A DNA stretch of 46,741 nucleotides, taken from assembly GCA_943328505.2 (NCBI GenBank), contig CALQAH020000013.1:1-46741 (forward strand), read 5' to 3'. The DNA is from Rhizobium sp. Q54 (lineage in GTDB: Bacteria > Bacteroidota > Bacteroidia > Flavobacteriales > Flavobacteriaceae). Position numbers and translations under genes: made by a program. This document shows positions 8,547 to 15,931 of this stretch, one piece after another (the stretch's first letter is position 1; each line of letters opens with the position of its first letter). The notes beneath the pieces are model-generated. The model searched no databases. It was not told where the DNA came from and worked only from the letters and a program-made list of their open reading frames with translations.

Positions 8547-8888
8547 TGTTGAGCGAAACTTGGATGTCATTTTTATTATTTCTTCTAATTGATCAGTTAG
8601 AGATTCTAAGGTATCGAATTTTATAAATCCTAAATCGGAAGCTATTAAAAGTTGTGTTTCAATTTCGTATGCAGAACCAATTGCTATTTCGAGAAATCGC
8701 GAAAAATCTTTATTGGAATTTCTTGAAGTGCCATCTGCAATATTGGAAGGAATAGAAACGGCTGCTCTTCGTAATTGATTTGTAAGTCCAAATTTTTCAT
8801 CACCAGGAAAAGAAGCTGTTATGGAATAAATTTCTGCACAAAAGATTCTGCTTTTCTTCCAAATCAAAAGTTCTTTAAATTGATGCAT
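8535..8888 (-). CDS. four helix bundle protein (23S rRNA IVP/S23 family)
   Basis: This 117-residue protein has the family pattern. It contains FKELLIWKKSRIF near the start, FPGDEKFGLTNQLRRAAVSIPSNIADG in the middle (about 28-54), and a FLEIAIGSAYEIETQLLIASDLGFI segment (about 64-88), predicted as four helices. The family was first seen inside intervening sequences of 23S rRNA genes; its function is unknown. Here it lies between panB and the RluA-type gene, on their strand, and is flanked by inverted repeats. It resembles the gene at 20727-21098 in layout. That one differs in sequence, so this is not a recent duplication. Confidence 0.9.
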   Translation of the reverse strand: MHQFKELLIWKKSRIFCAEIYSITASFPGDEKFGLTNQLRRAAVSIPSNIADGTSRNSNKDFSRFLEIAIGSAYEIETQLLIASDLGFIKFDTLESLTDQLEEIIKMTSKFRSTLKI

Positions 8889-8910
8889 GGCGTATATTTT
8901 TATGAAAGAT

Positions 8911-8958
8911 GTTCAAATCTAAAAATCCAAGTTAGTCTAAATATCTGAGAAGTCTAAA
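8911..8958. repeat. right inverted repeat and heptamer-like tract of cassette 1
   Basis: CTAAAAATCCAAG (8919-8931) is an inverted match (12 of 13) to 8534-8546. It is followed by the direct repeat AGTCTAAA at 8934-8941 and 8951-8958, with similar 7-bp-like units between. The tract fills the gap between the panB stop and the start of the four-helix-bundle gene. Confidence 0.5.
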
Positions 8959-9777
8959 CTAATATTGCTCATTAGAATTAGGAAAATCTTTTGATTTTAC
9001 ATCATTAACATAATTCCCAATGGCTTTAATCATGTCTTCATATAAATTCATATAGCGACGTAAAAACCGCGGGCTAAATTCATTGTTCATCCCTAGCATG
9101 TCATGGATTACTAAAACTTGTCCATCTACGCCACCTCCAGCACCAATTCCAATTACGGGAATAGAAATGCTTTGGGCTACTTTTTCGGCCAAATGAGCTG
9201 GAATTTTTTCTAAAACCAAGGCAAAACAGCCCAATTTTTCAAGAGTTTTGGCATCTTCTAGAAGTTTTTCGGCTTCTTCCTCTTCTTTGGCACGAACGGT
9301 ATAGGTTCCAAATTTGTATATCGATTGTGGTGTTAAACCCAAATGTCCCATTACTGGAATGCCGGCATTTAAAATCCGTTTGATACTTTCTTTAATCTCA
9401 CTTCCACCTTCCATTTTTACAGCATGTCCACCACTTTCTTTCATAATTCTAATAGAAGAACGCAAAGCCTCTTTTGGGTCGGATTGATAGCTTCCAAATG
9501 GTAAATCTACTACTACCAGAGCTCTAGTTATAGCTCTTACTACACTAGAGGCATGGTAAATCATCTGGTCTAAAGTTATAGGCAAAGTTGTTTCATGTCC
9601 AGCCATAACATTACTTGCGGAATCTCCAACTAGAATAACATCTATTCCTGCAGTGTCTACAATTTTTGCCATCGTATAATCGTAAGCGGTTAACATAGAT
9701 ATTTTCTCACCATTGGCTTTCATTTCAATTAATGATTTGGTGGTTATTCTTTTGTAATCTTTTTTAGCTACTGACAT
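8959..9777 (-). CDS. panB: 3-methyl-2-oxobutanoate hydroxymethyltransferase
   Basis: A full-length 272-residue PanB. It catalyses the first step of pantothenate (coenzyme A) synthesis, moving a hydroxymethyl group from methylenetetrahydrofolate to 2-oxoisovalerate. Visible motifs are [14 protein letters not shown] (28-41), [19 protein letters not shown] (50-68) with the metal-binding Asp52, DLPFGSYQ near 94-101, GHLGLTPQS near 143-151, and [14 protein letters not shown] near 211-224. It is the first gene of a likely unit with the RluA-type gene, now separated from it by the four-helix-bundle cassette. Confidence 0.97.
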   Translation of the reverse strand: MSVAKKDYKRITTKSLIEMKANGEKISMLTAYDYTMAKIVDTAGIDVILVGDSASNVMAGHETTLPITLDQMIYHASSVVRAITRALVVVDLPFGSYQSDPKEALRSSIRIMKESGGHAVKMEGGSEIKESIKRILNAGIPVMGHLGLTPQSIYKFGTYTVRAKEEEEAEKLLEDAKTLEKLGCFALVLEKIPAHLAEKVAQSISIPVIGIGAGGGVDGQVLVIHDMLGMNNEFSPRFLRRYMNLYEDMIKAIGNYVNDVKSKDFPNSNEQY

Positions 9778-9928
9778 ATTTTTTTCATTTTGAAAGTGTA
9801 AAAGTACTAAAATTGATTTGGCTTTGGTCTATAAAATAGAAATTGATACTTGATTTTTTTGAAGTTAAAGCAATTAAAAGTTATAAGTTTGTAGTCTTTG
9901 GAACTAGTTAATAAAAGCAAGAATTTAA

Positions 9929-10585
9929 ATGATACAGACTGTAATTTTTGATATGGATGGTGTTATCGTTGATACGGAACCGGTTCATCATTATGCCTAT
10001 CACAAGCATTTTAAACAATTAAATATTGAAATTACACCAGAAATTTATGCTTCTTTTACGGGTAATTCCACCAAGAACATTTTCGAAAAATTGAAAGCCC
10101 AATTTCATCTTGAAGAAGATATTCCAACTTTGGTGGAAACGAAACGCAGTCTTTTTAATGATGCATTTGACTCAAAAGAAGATTTATATTTATTAGACGG
10201 TGTGGAAGATTTAATTAAAGATTTGCATTCCAATGGGATACAGTTGGTCTTAGGATCATCTTCTGCAAAAGTGACGATTAACAGGATTTTTAAACGTTTT
10301 GATTTGCATAAATATTTCACTCATATTGTTTCCGGCGAAGATTTTCCCAAATCGAAACCGCATCCAGCCATTTTTCAGCATGCTGCTTTTTTAGCACAAA
10401 CTCCTGTTGAACATTGTATTGTAATTGAAGATAGTACGAACGGGATTTTGGCTGCAAAAGCTGCTGGAATATATTGTATAGGTTACGATAGTGAAAATTC
10501 AAAATTGCAGGATTATACTAAAGCGGATAAAGTAATAAGTCACTTTAGTGAGTTGAGTTTTGATGTTCTAAAAGCTATCGTTTAA
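9929..10585 (+). CDS. HAD-family phosphatase/beta-phosphoglucomutase-like
   Basis: This 218-residue HAD hydrolase has motif I FDMDGVIVDTEP with nucleophile Asp8 and Asp10. Motif II is GSSSAKVT near 110, motif III KSKPHP near 144, and motif IV IEDSTNGILAAKAAG near 167-181. The helical cap between motifs I and II places it with beta-phosphoglucomutases and small sugar-phosphate phosphatases. The exact substrate is unclear. The gene is alone on the plus strand, and its stop codon overlaps that of the convergent photolyase gene in the shared sequence TTAA. Confidence 0.9.
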   Translation: MIQTVIFDMDGVIVDTEPVHHYAYHKHFKQLNIEITPEIYASFTGNSTKNIFEKLKAQFHLEEDIPTLVETKRSLFNDAFDSKEDLYLLDGVEDLIKDLHSNGIQLVLGSSSAKVTINRIFKRFDLHKYFTHIVSGEDFPKSKPHPAIFQHAAFLAQTPVEHCIVIEDSTNGILAAKAAGIYCIGYDSENSKLQDYTKADKVISHFSELSFDVLKAIV

Positions 10586-11868
10586 CCAACTGCTTCTTTA
10601 TAAATTCTAAGGCATTTTTCCCGAGCTTCTTTGTGATCCACTATGGGTTTTGGATAGGCTGAAGTTGCTAATTCTGGTATCCACTTATTAGTATATGCTA
10701 AATCTTTGTCAAATTTTTTAATCTGTTCTGTTGGATTGAAAATTCTAAAGTAGGGTGCAGCATCAACTCCACTACCTGCTGCCCATTGCCAGTTTCCAAC
10801 ATTGCTCGATTGTTCATAATCCAAAAGTTTTGAAGCAAAATAGGTTTCACCCCAACGCCAATCAATTAAAAGATGTTTGCACAAAAAACTAGCCACAATC
10901 ATACGCACTCTGTTGTGCATATGTCCTGTCTCATTTAATTCGCGCATTCCTGCATCCACAAAAGGATATCCTGTTTTTCCATCACACCATTTTTGGAACA
11001 GATCTTCATTATTATCCCATCGAATAGCGTCATATTTTGGTCGAAAACTAGCATTAACTGTATGTGGAAAGTGCCATAGAATTTGCATGAAAAATTCTCT
11101 CCAAATGAGTTCTTTTAAAAAAGTTTCGTTTTTACTTTCTAAAGCTATTGCGATCATTTTTCTGATGGAAACTGCGCCAAATCTAAGGTATATTCCTAGA
11201 TAAGATGTTTTGTTTTGAGCAGGATAATTGCGTGTTGCTTCATAATTATCAATTAAATTATCTGAAACATCAAAAGGAGTTACTTTAATTGTTGAAATTT
11301 CAAACCCAATATCTTTTAAACTTATAAAAGGGTAGGAGTGAGGTGCAATTTTATCTAAATAATTTTGTGATTCATAATGAATTAATGTAGTTTTTTTGAA
11401 GTTTTCTTTCCACTTATTAAAATAAGGAGTGTAAACTACATAAGGTAAACCATCATCTTTAGTGACTTCATTTTTTTCAAAAATAACTTGATCTTTACTT
11501 GTTTTAAAAGCAACACCATTTTCTTTAAATAAGTGGAATAATTCCAAATCTCTTTTACGGGCATAAGGTTCGTAATCGTGATTGGTGTATATCGTTTTGA
11601 CTTTGTTTTCCAAAAGCAATTTTTTAAATACTTCTATAGGTTTTCCATGAAAAACTGCTAATGATTTGCCATTACTTTGCAATTGGTTTTGTATTTTTTC
11701 CAATTGTTGGAATATGAAGGTTACTCTTGCATCATCTCTTGGCAATTGAGAAAGTATGAAATCATCAAAAATAAAGACAGGCAAAACATCTTCAATATTT
11801 TGTAAAGCATGAAAAAGTCCAACATTATCTTCCAATCGTAAATCCCTTCTAAACCAAAAAATATTCAT
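10582..11868 (-). CDS. deoxyribodipyrimidine photolyase (class I, FAD)
   Basis: 428 residues from ATG 11868 (the TTG two codons upstream is less likely). The N-terminal Rossmann domain opens with IFWFRRDLRLEDN. The C-terminal FAD domain carries WREFFMQILWHFP, DAGMRELNETGHMHNRVRMIVASFLCKHLLIDWRWGE and NWQWAAGSGVDAAPYFRIFNP, all typical of class I CPD photolyases. The enzyme repairs UV-made pyrimidine dimers with light. It is the last gene of a likely operon with an SRPBCC and an SDR protein, an arrangement I associate with light-response clusters in Bacteroidetes. The gap to the SDR stop is 10 bp. Confidence 0.94.
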   Translation of the reverse strand: MNIFWFRRDLRLEDNVGLFHALQNIEDVLPVFIFDDFILSQLPRDDARVTFIFQQLEKIQNQLQSNGKSLAVFHGKPIEVFKKLLLENKVKTIYTNHDYEPYARKRDLELFHLFKENGVAFKTSKDQVIFEKNEVTKDDGLPYVVYTPYFNKWKENFKKTTLIHYESQNYLDKIAPHSYPFISLKDIGFEISTIKVTPFDVSDNLIDNYEATRNYPAQNKTSYLGIYLRFGAVSIRKMIAIALESKNETFLKELIWREFFMQILWHFPHTVNASFRPKYDAIRWDNNEDLFQKWCDGKTGYPFVDAGMRELNETGHMHNRVRMIVASFLCKHLLIDWRWGETYFASKLLDYEQSSNVGNWQWAAGSGVDAAPYFRIFNPTEQIKKFDKDLAYTNKWIPELATSAYPKPIVDHKEAREKCLRIYKEAVG

Positions 11869-11878
11869 CAACAAATGT

Positions 11879-12577
11879 TTAGGTATTAACTAACAAGGTT
11901 GACATTCCACCATCAACATGAAATATTTGTCCAGAAATCCAACTACTTTTTTCACTTAAAAGGAAACATGTCATTTCGGCTATATCGTTGGAAGTCCCAA
12001 AACGTTTTAAGGGATGTCGCATTGCCGATTTTTCTCTTTTTTCATCGGTACTCAAAAATTTATCAGCCAATGGTGTATCTGTTAAAGAAGGCGCAATTAC
12101 ATTTACTCTAATTTTTGGAGCATATTCTGCCGCTAAAGCTTTTGCAAATCCTTCAATAGCTCCTTTTGCTGCAGCAACACTCGTGTGAAAAGGCATTCCC
12201 ATACTAGCTGCAACTGAACTAAAAAGCACGATACTTGATTGTTCGGAAGCTACTAAGTTGGGTAAAATAGTTTGTATCACTTTAACAAGACTAATAAAAT
12301 TGATATTCATATCGGCTTCAAAAGCTTCGGGTTTAATTCCTTTAAAGGGTCTTAAGTTAATACTTCCTGGACAGTAGACTAAACCATCAATTATTGAAGG
12401 TAATTTAGTAGTGTCTAGTATATCATTTGTCGCGTCGAATGGAATATGGGTGATATTTAAATCCGTTAAATTAATATTGGTTCTTGATGCTATGTAAACG
12501 TGAGCTTCATTTTGTAGCGCTTTTGCAATTGCGTTACCAATACCATAAGAACCACCAATCAATAGTATATTTTTCAT
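11879..12577 (-). CDS. SDR-family protein lacking the catalytic tyrosine
   Basis: I chose ATG 12577, which leaves 1 bp to the upstream gene; a longer start at 12610 would overlap it by 32 bp. The 232 residues have the NAD(P) motif GGSYGIG (8-14), the late DGGMS segment and the Ser121 position. The YxxxK position reads V-A-A-A-K: Tyr134 is replaced by Val, while Lys138 is kept. So it binds cofactor but may lack normal reductase activity. It is the middle gene of the SRPBCC-SDR-photolyase unit; its substrate is unknown. Confidence 0.88.
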   Translation of the reverse strand: MKNILLIGGSYGIGNAIAKALQNEAHVYIASRTNINLTDLNITHIPFDATNDILDTTKLPSIIDGLVYCPGSINLRPFKGIKPEAFEADMNINFISLVKVIQTILPNLVASEQSSIVLFSSVAASMGMPFHTSVAAAKGAIEGFAKALAAEYAPKIRVNVIAPSLTDTPLADKFLSTDEKREKSAMRHPLKRFGTSNDIAEMTCFLLSEKSSWISGQIFHVDGGMSTLLVNT

Positions 12578-12578
12578 T

Positions 12579-13049
12579 TTATTTTTCTTTAAATTCTCCA
12601 AACATTTCAATTAATTTTTTTCTTCTAAAATCAAATATCTCATCTAACTTTGGTCGTACAAGAAATGGATGAACGAATTGACCTAAAATACCCATAGGAA
12701 CTTTATAATCTATAATGTCTTCCATTTCAACACCACCGGGTATTTCTTTTAAAAAATGTTTATGATGCCAAAGCGCGTAAGGGCCAAATCGTTGTTCGTC
12801 AACAAAATACTGCTTGTCTAGAACATGCGTTATTTCGGTTACCCACTTGGTTGGAATTCCTAATACAGGCGTCACAATGTATTGAATAATTTGTCCTGGA
12901 TACATTTTTCTATCTGCACCAGATAGAATTTTAAACCCCATATATTCGGGTGTTATTTTTTGTAAATTTTTAGGATCAGACAATAAATCCCATGCTTCTT
13001 CAATAGTTATTGGAAGTTTTTGTTTGGTGTGTAGCGTGTAAATTTTCAT
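12579..13049 (-). CDS. SRPBCC/START-like domain protein
   Basis: This 156-residue protein has the ligand-binding fold of the polyketide cyclase/COQ10 group. It starts with YTLHTKQKLPITIEEAWDLLSDPKNLQKITPEYMGF and ends with a helix, FVHPFLVRPKLDEIFDFRRKKL. Such proteins bind a hydrophobic small molecule; which one is not known. It is the promoter-proximal gene of the unit with SDR and photolyase. A 27-bp dyad in its promoter region (13078-13104) may control all three. Confidence 0.88.
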   Translation of the reverse strand: MKIYTLHTKQKLPITIEEAWDLLSDPKNLQKITPEYMGFKILSGADRKMYPGQIIQYIVTPVLGIPTKWVTEITHVLDKQYFVDEQRFGPYALWHHKHFLKEIPGGVEMEDIIDYKVPMGILGQFVHPFLVRPKLDEIFDFRRKKLIEMFGEFKEK

Positions 13050-13077
13050 TTTGTTTTTTAATTTTGTAAAGATACAA

Positions 13078-13104
13078 AATGTTTAACTTTATTGACAAAA
13101 CATT
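13078..13104. promoter_or_regulatory. inverted repeat upstream of the light/repair operon (possible operator)
   Basis: AATGTTT (13078-13084) and AAACATT (13098-13104) form a perfect 7-bp dyad with a 13-bp spacer. On the minus strand a TTG lies inside it, and a TATCTTTA -7-like box follows about 21 bases later, next to the SRPBCC gene start. A repressor such as a MerR-type light sensor could bind here. This is an inference, and AT-rich DNA makes such dyads common. Confidence 0.35.
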
Positions 13105-13188
13105 AGACATTTATAGCAACTATTTAAGGTATTATTAACATTTAAGATAAATACTATTTGTAATTTTGACAAATCTAAACTTAAAATT

Positions 13189-14043
13189 ATGAAAAAATTT
13201 ATTTTTGTTTTTGCAATGTTAATTGCAAATTATGCCATCGAAGCGCAAGTTAAAACTCCCCAACCAAGTCCTAAATCGTTGATTCAACAGACGGTTGGAT
13301 TAACTGAAGTTGAAATTGAATACAGTCGTCCAAGTGCTAAAGGCAGAATAATTTTTGGAGATTTAGTGCCTTTTGGAAAGCTGTGGAGAACAGGTGCTAA
13401 CGCCAATACAACGGTTTCTTTTAGTGATGATGTCGTAATAAAAGGAACTACACTAAAAAAAGGTAAATATGCTTTATACACTACTCCAAAAGCTGACATG
13501 TGGGAAGTTGTTTTCTATTCGGCTACTGATAATTGGGGAACTCCAGAAAACTGGGACGCAAATAAAGTAGTAGTTTTAACCAATGTTGATCCGATTTCAC
13601 TTGGAAATTCAGTTGAAACTTTAACGATTGCTGTCAATAATTTAACCAATGATAGTGCTACTTTAGATATTGCTTGGGAAAAAACGATGGTTTCGGTAAA
13701 ATTTGAAGTTCCTACTCAAAAATCAGCTATGGCAAGTATTGAAAAAGCATTAGCTGGGCCAACAGCTGGGGATTATTTTTCGTCGGCACAATATTATTTT
13801 CAATCTAATGGGGATTTAAATAAGGCTTTAGAATATGTAAATAAAGCCATTAGTATGGTTAAATTAGGAAGCGATGTTCCATTTTGGCATCTAAGACAAA
13901 AATCTTTAATACAAGCTAAATTAGGAGATAAAGCAGGCGCAATTGCTACAGCTAAACTTTCATTAGCGGGTGCTCAAAAAGAAAAAAATGATGATTATGT
14001 TAAAATGAATAACGATAGTATAAAAGAATGGAGTAAGAAATAA
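13189..14043 (+). CDS. DUF2911 domain secreted protein
   Basis: 284 residues with a signal peptide cut near EAQ (residue 20). The DUF2911 hallmark follows: YSRPSAKGRIIFGDLVPFGKLWRTGANANT and GKYALYTTPK. The last 100 residues form helical pairs like TPR repeats (NKALEYVNKAISM, AGAIATAKLSLAGA). The family is common in Bacteroidetes with unknown function. It stands alone, with its own terminator after the stop. Confidence 0.9.
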   Translation: MKKFIFVFAMLIANYAIEAQVKTPQPSPKSLIQQTVGLTEVEIEYSRPSAKGRIIFGDLVPFGKLWRTGANANTTVSFSDDVVIKGTTLKKGKYALYTTPKADMWEVVFYSATDNWGTPENWDANKVVVLTNVDPISLGNSVETLTIAVNNLTNDSATLDIAWEKTMVSVKFEVPTQKSAMASIEKALAGPTAGDYFSSAQYYFQSNGDLNKALEYVNKAISMVKLGSDVPFWHLRQKSLIQAKLGDKAGAIATAKLSLAGAQKEKNDDYVKMNNDSIKEWSKK

Positions 14044-14060
14044 TTTCAACTTTTTTTTAT

Positions 14061-14101
14061 AAACCACGAATTCAATATTGTTTTGAATTCGTGGTTTTTT
14101 T
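14061..14101. terminator. bidirectional intrinsic terminator
   Basis: A perfect 15-bp stem: AAACCACGAATTCAA (14061-14075) pairs with TTGAATTCGTGGTTT (14083-14097) over a 7-nt loop, with T runs on both sides. It ends the DUF2911 gene and the convergent symporter gene, whose last codons reach its edge. Confidence 0.92.
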
Positions 14102-15821
14102 ATGCCTTAATTTTTTTCTTTTTGAATAGTAGAAATTGAAATAACAAACCAAGGATAACGGTTAAAGAAGCACCTATAAAGTTTAACCATAAATAACCGA
14201 GCTTTTCTTGCCCTGTTGGATATATATGAATGGTATAATAATAGATAAAAAATATGGTGGTTTGACTTATTACTGCACTAAAAAAGATTGCGTTCGCTTT
14301 TACATATTGAATATAAAAACCAACTAAAAACACACCTAATACGGTGCCATAAAAAATGGATCCTACTATATTAACTAACTGAATTAAGTTTTCAAAAAGC
14401 GTTCCAACACAAGCAAATAGTATGGCAATTATTCCCCAAAGTATTGTAAAATAACGTGTTGCATTTACATAATGCTTCTCTGATTTTTCCTCTTTTAGAT
14501 TTCGTTTATAAATATCGATAGCTGTTGTGGAGGCTAGTGCAGTTAATCCAGATGCTGATGATGACATGGCTGCTGAGAGAATCACTGCTAATAAAAGACC
14601 TATTAAACCTGATGGCAAGTAGTTTAAAATGAAGTAAATAAACACATAATCTTTATCGTTAGTTTCTGCTTTTTCATCCACTTTTGTGATTATTTCTTTT
14701 GCTTGATCGTGTAAATCTTTTTCTTTATCAGAAAGTGAAATCAATTTTTTTCTAAGAATTGGATTGTCATAATTTTGGTTTAGATGATCAATATATAACA
14801 AATTAAATTCTTTTTTTTCATCGGACAAATTCGTTAATTTTTTTTCTAAAGCATTGTATTCATTAGCATAAACTGATTTTTCAATGGCATCTCTATTCAC
14901 TGGATTGAAATGCAATGGAACTGGATTGAATTGAAAAAATACAAATACCATCACTCCGGTTAACAATATAAAAAACTGCATCGGAACTTTTAAAAAGCCG
15001 TTCATGATCAATCCCATTTGACTTTCTCTATCTGATTTACCAGACAAATAACGACCCACTTGAGATTGATCGGTTCCAAAATAAGAAAGCATCAAGAAAA
15101 ATCCACCCGTTATTCCACTCCAAAAGGTATATCTATTATCTAAATCAAATGAAAAATCGAGTATGTTTAATTTGTCATTGGCGCCCGCAATATGCATGGC
15201 GTTAGAAAAAGTCATGTCATTAGGGAGTAAATGTAAAATGAGAAAAAATGTAATAAACATGCCACTCATAATAATAAACATTTGTTGTTTTTGGGTAACA
15301 TTTACTGCTTTTGTTCCACCAGCAAAAGTGTAAATCATAACCAAAATTCCAATGATAATATTAAGTAAGGTTAAATTCCAACCAAGAATTGAAGACAAGA
15401 TAATTGCTGGTGCATAAATCGTTATTCCGGTTCCTAATCCACGTTGTATTAGAAATAAAATTGCAGTAAAAGATCTTGTTTTTAAATCAAATCGTTGCTC
15501 TAAATATTCATAGGCTGTATATACTTTAAGTCGGTGGTAAATTGGAATAAACGTCATCGAAATTACCACCATAGCTATGGGTAGCCCAAAATAAAACTGT
15601 ACAAATCCCATACCGTCATGGTATGCTTGGCCTGGCGTTGATAAAAAAGTTATAGCACTAGCTTGTGTTGCCATAACAGAGAGTCCAACCGTCCACCATG
15701 GCGTTTCTTTGTTGCCAAGAATATATTCTTCAACATTTTTACTTCCTTTGGTTTTATAAACACCATAGAAAACTATAAAAAGGAGGGTTACTGTTAATAC
15801 AATCCAGTCGAGTTGCTGCAT
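14100..15821 (-). CDS. sodium:solute symporter (SSS family)
   Basis: A 573-residue membrane protein with about 13 hydrophobic segments and SSS motifs: WWTVGLSVMATQASAITFLSTPG (42-64), FIPIYHRLKVYTAYEYLEQRF (91-111) and AVILSAAMSSSASGLTALASTT. It moves a solute in with sodium. An insert of nearly 90 charged, coiled-coil-like residues (about 303-391) separates two membrane segments. I recall similar inserts in Bacteroidetes relatives. The gene lies one base after the 35-residue ORF and downstream of the PIG-L gene, so the transported solute may be a PIG-L product, perhaps an amino sugar. Confidence 0.93.
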   Translation of the reverse strand: MQQLDWIVLTVTLLFIVFYGVYKTKGSKNVEEYILGNKETPWWTVGLSVMATQASAITFLSTPGQAYHDGMGFVQFYFGLPIAMVVISMTFIPIYHRLKVYTAYEYLEQRFDLKTRSFTAILFLIQRGLGTGITIYAPAIILSSILGWNLTLLNIIIGILVMIYTFAGGTKAVNVTQKQQMFIIMSGMFITFFLILHLLPNDMTFSNAMHIAGANDKLNILDFSFDLDNRYTFWSGITGGFFLMLSYFGTDQSQVGRYLSGKSDRESQMGLIMNGFLKVPMQFFILLTGVMVFVFFQFNPVPLHFNPVNRDAIEKSVYANEYNALEKKLTNLSDEKKEFNLLYIDHLNQNYDNPILRKKLISLSDKEKDLHDQAKEIITKVDEKAETNDKDYVFIYFILNYLPSGLIGLLLAVILSAAMSSSASGLTALASTTAIDIYKRNLKEEKSEKHYVNATRYFTILWGIIAILFACVGTLFENLIQLVNIVGSIFYGTVLGVFLVGFYIQYVKANAIFFSAVISQTTIFFIYYYTIHIYPTGQEKLGYLWLNFIGASLTVILGLLFQFLLFKKKKIKA

Positions 15822-15822
15822 A

Positions 15823-15930
15823 CTAAAAAAATAATTGCATTAATATAAAAAAGATGGCAATGTAAAAGAAGTTCACCACCAAAACCCAAGTGTAACTATT
15901 TCTCCATTTTGATTTGTTTTCTGGTATCAT
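15823..15930 (-). CDS. 35-residue membrane protein between PIG-L and the symporter
   Basis: An unlisted short ORF runs from ATG 15930 to TAG 15823. It encodes a polar N-terminus (IPENKSKWRNSY) followed by a single hydrophobic helix of about 20 residues (WVLVVNFFYIAIFFILMQLF). The PIG-L stop is one base before its ATG, and its stop is one base before the symporter ATG. That exact packing in a three-gene run argues for translation. By topology it could be a small subunit of the symporter, but no function is known to me. Confidence 0.75.
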   Translation of the reverse strand: MIPENKSKWRNSYTWVLVVNFFYIAIFFILMQLFF

Positions 15931-15931
15931 A

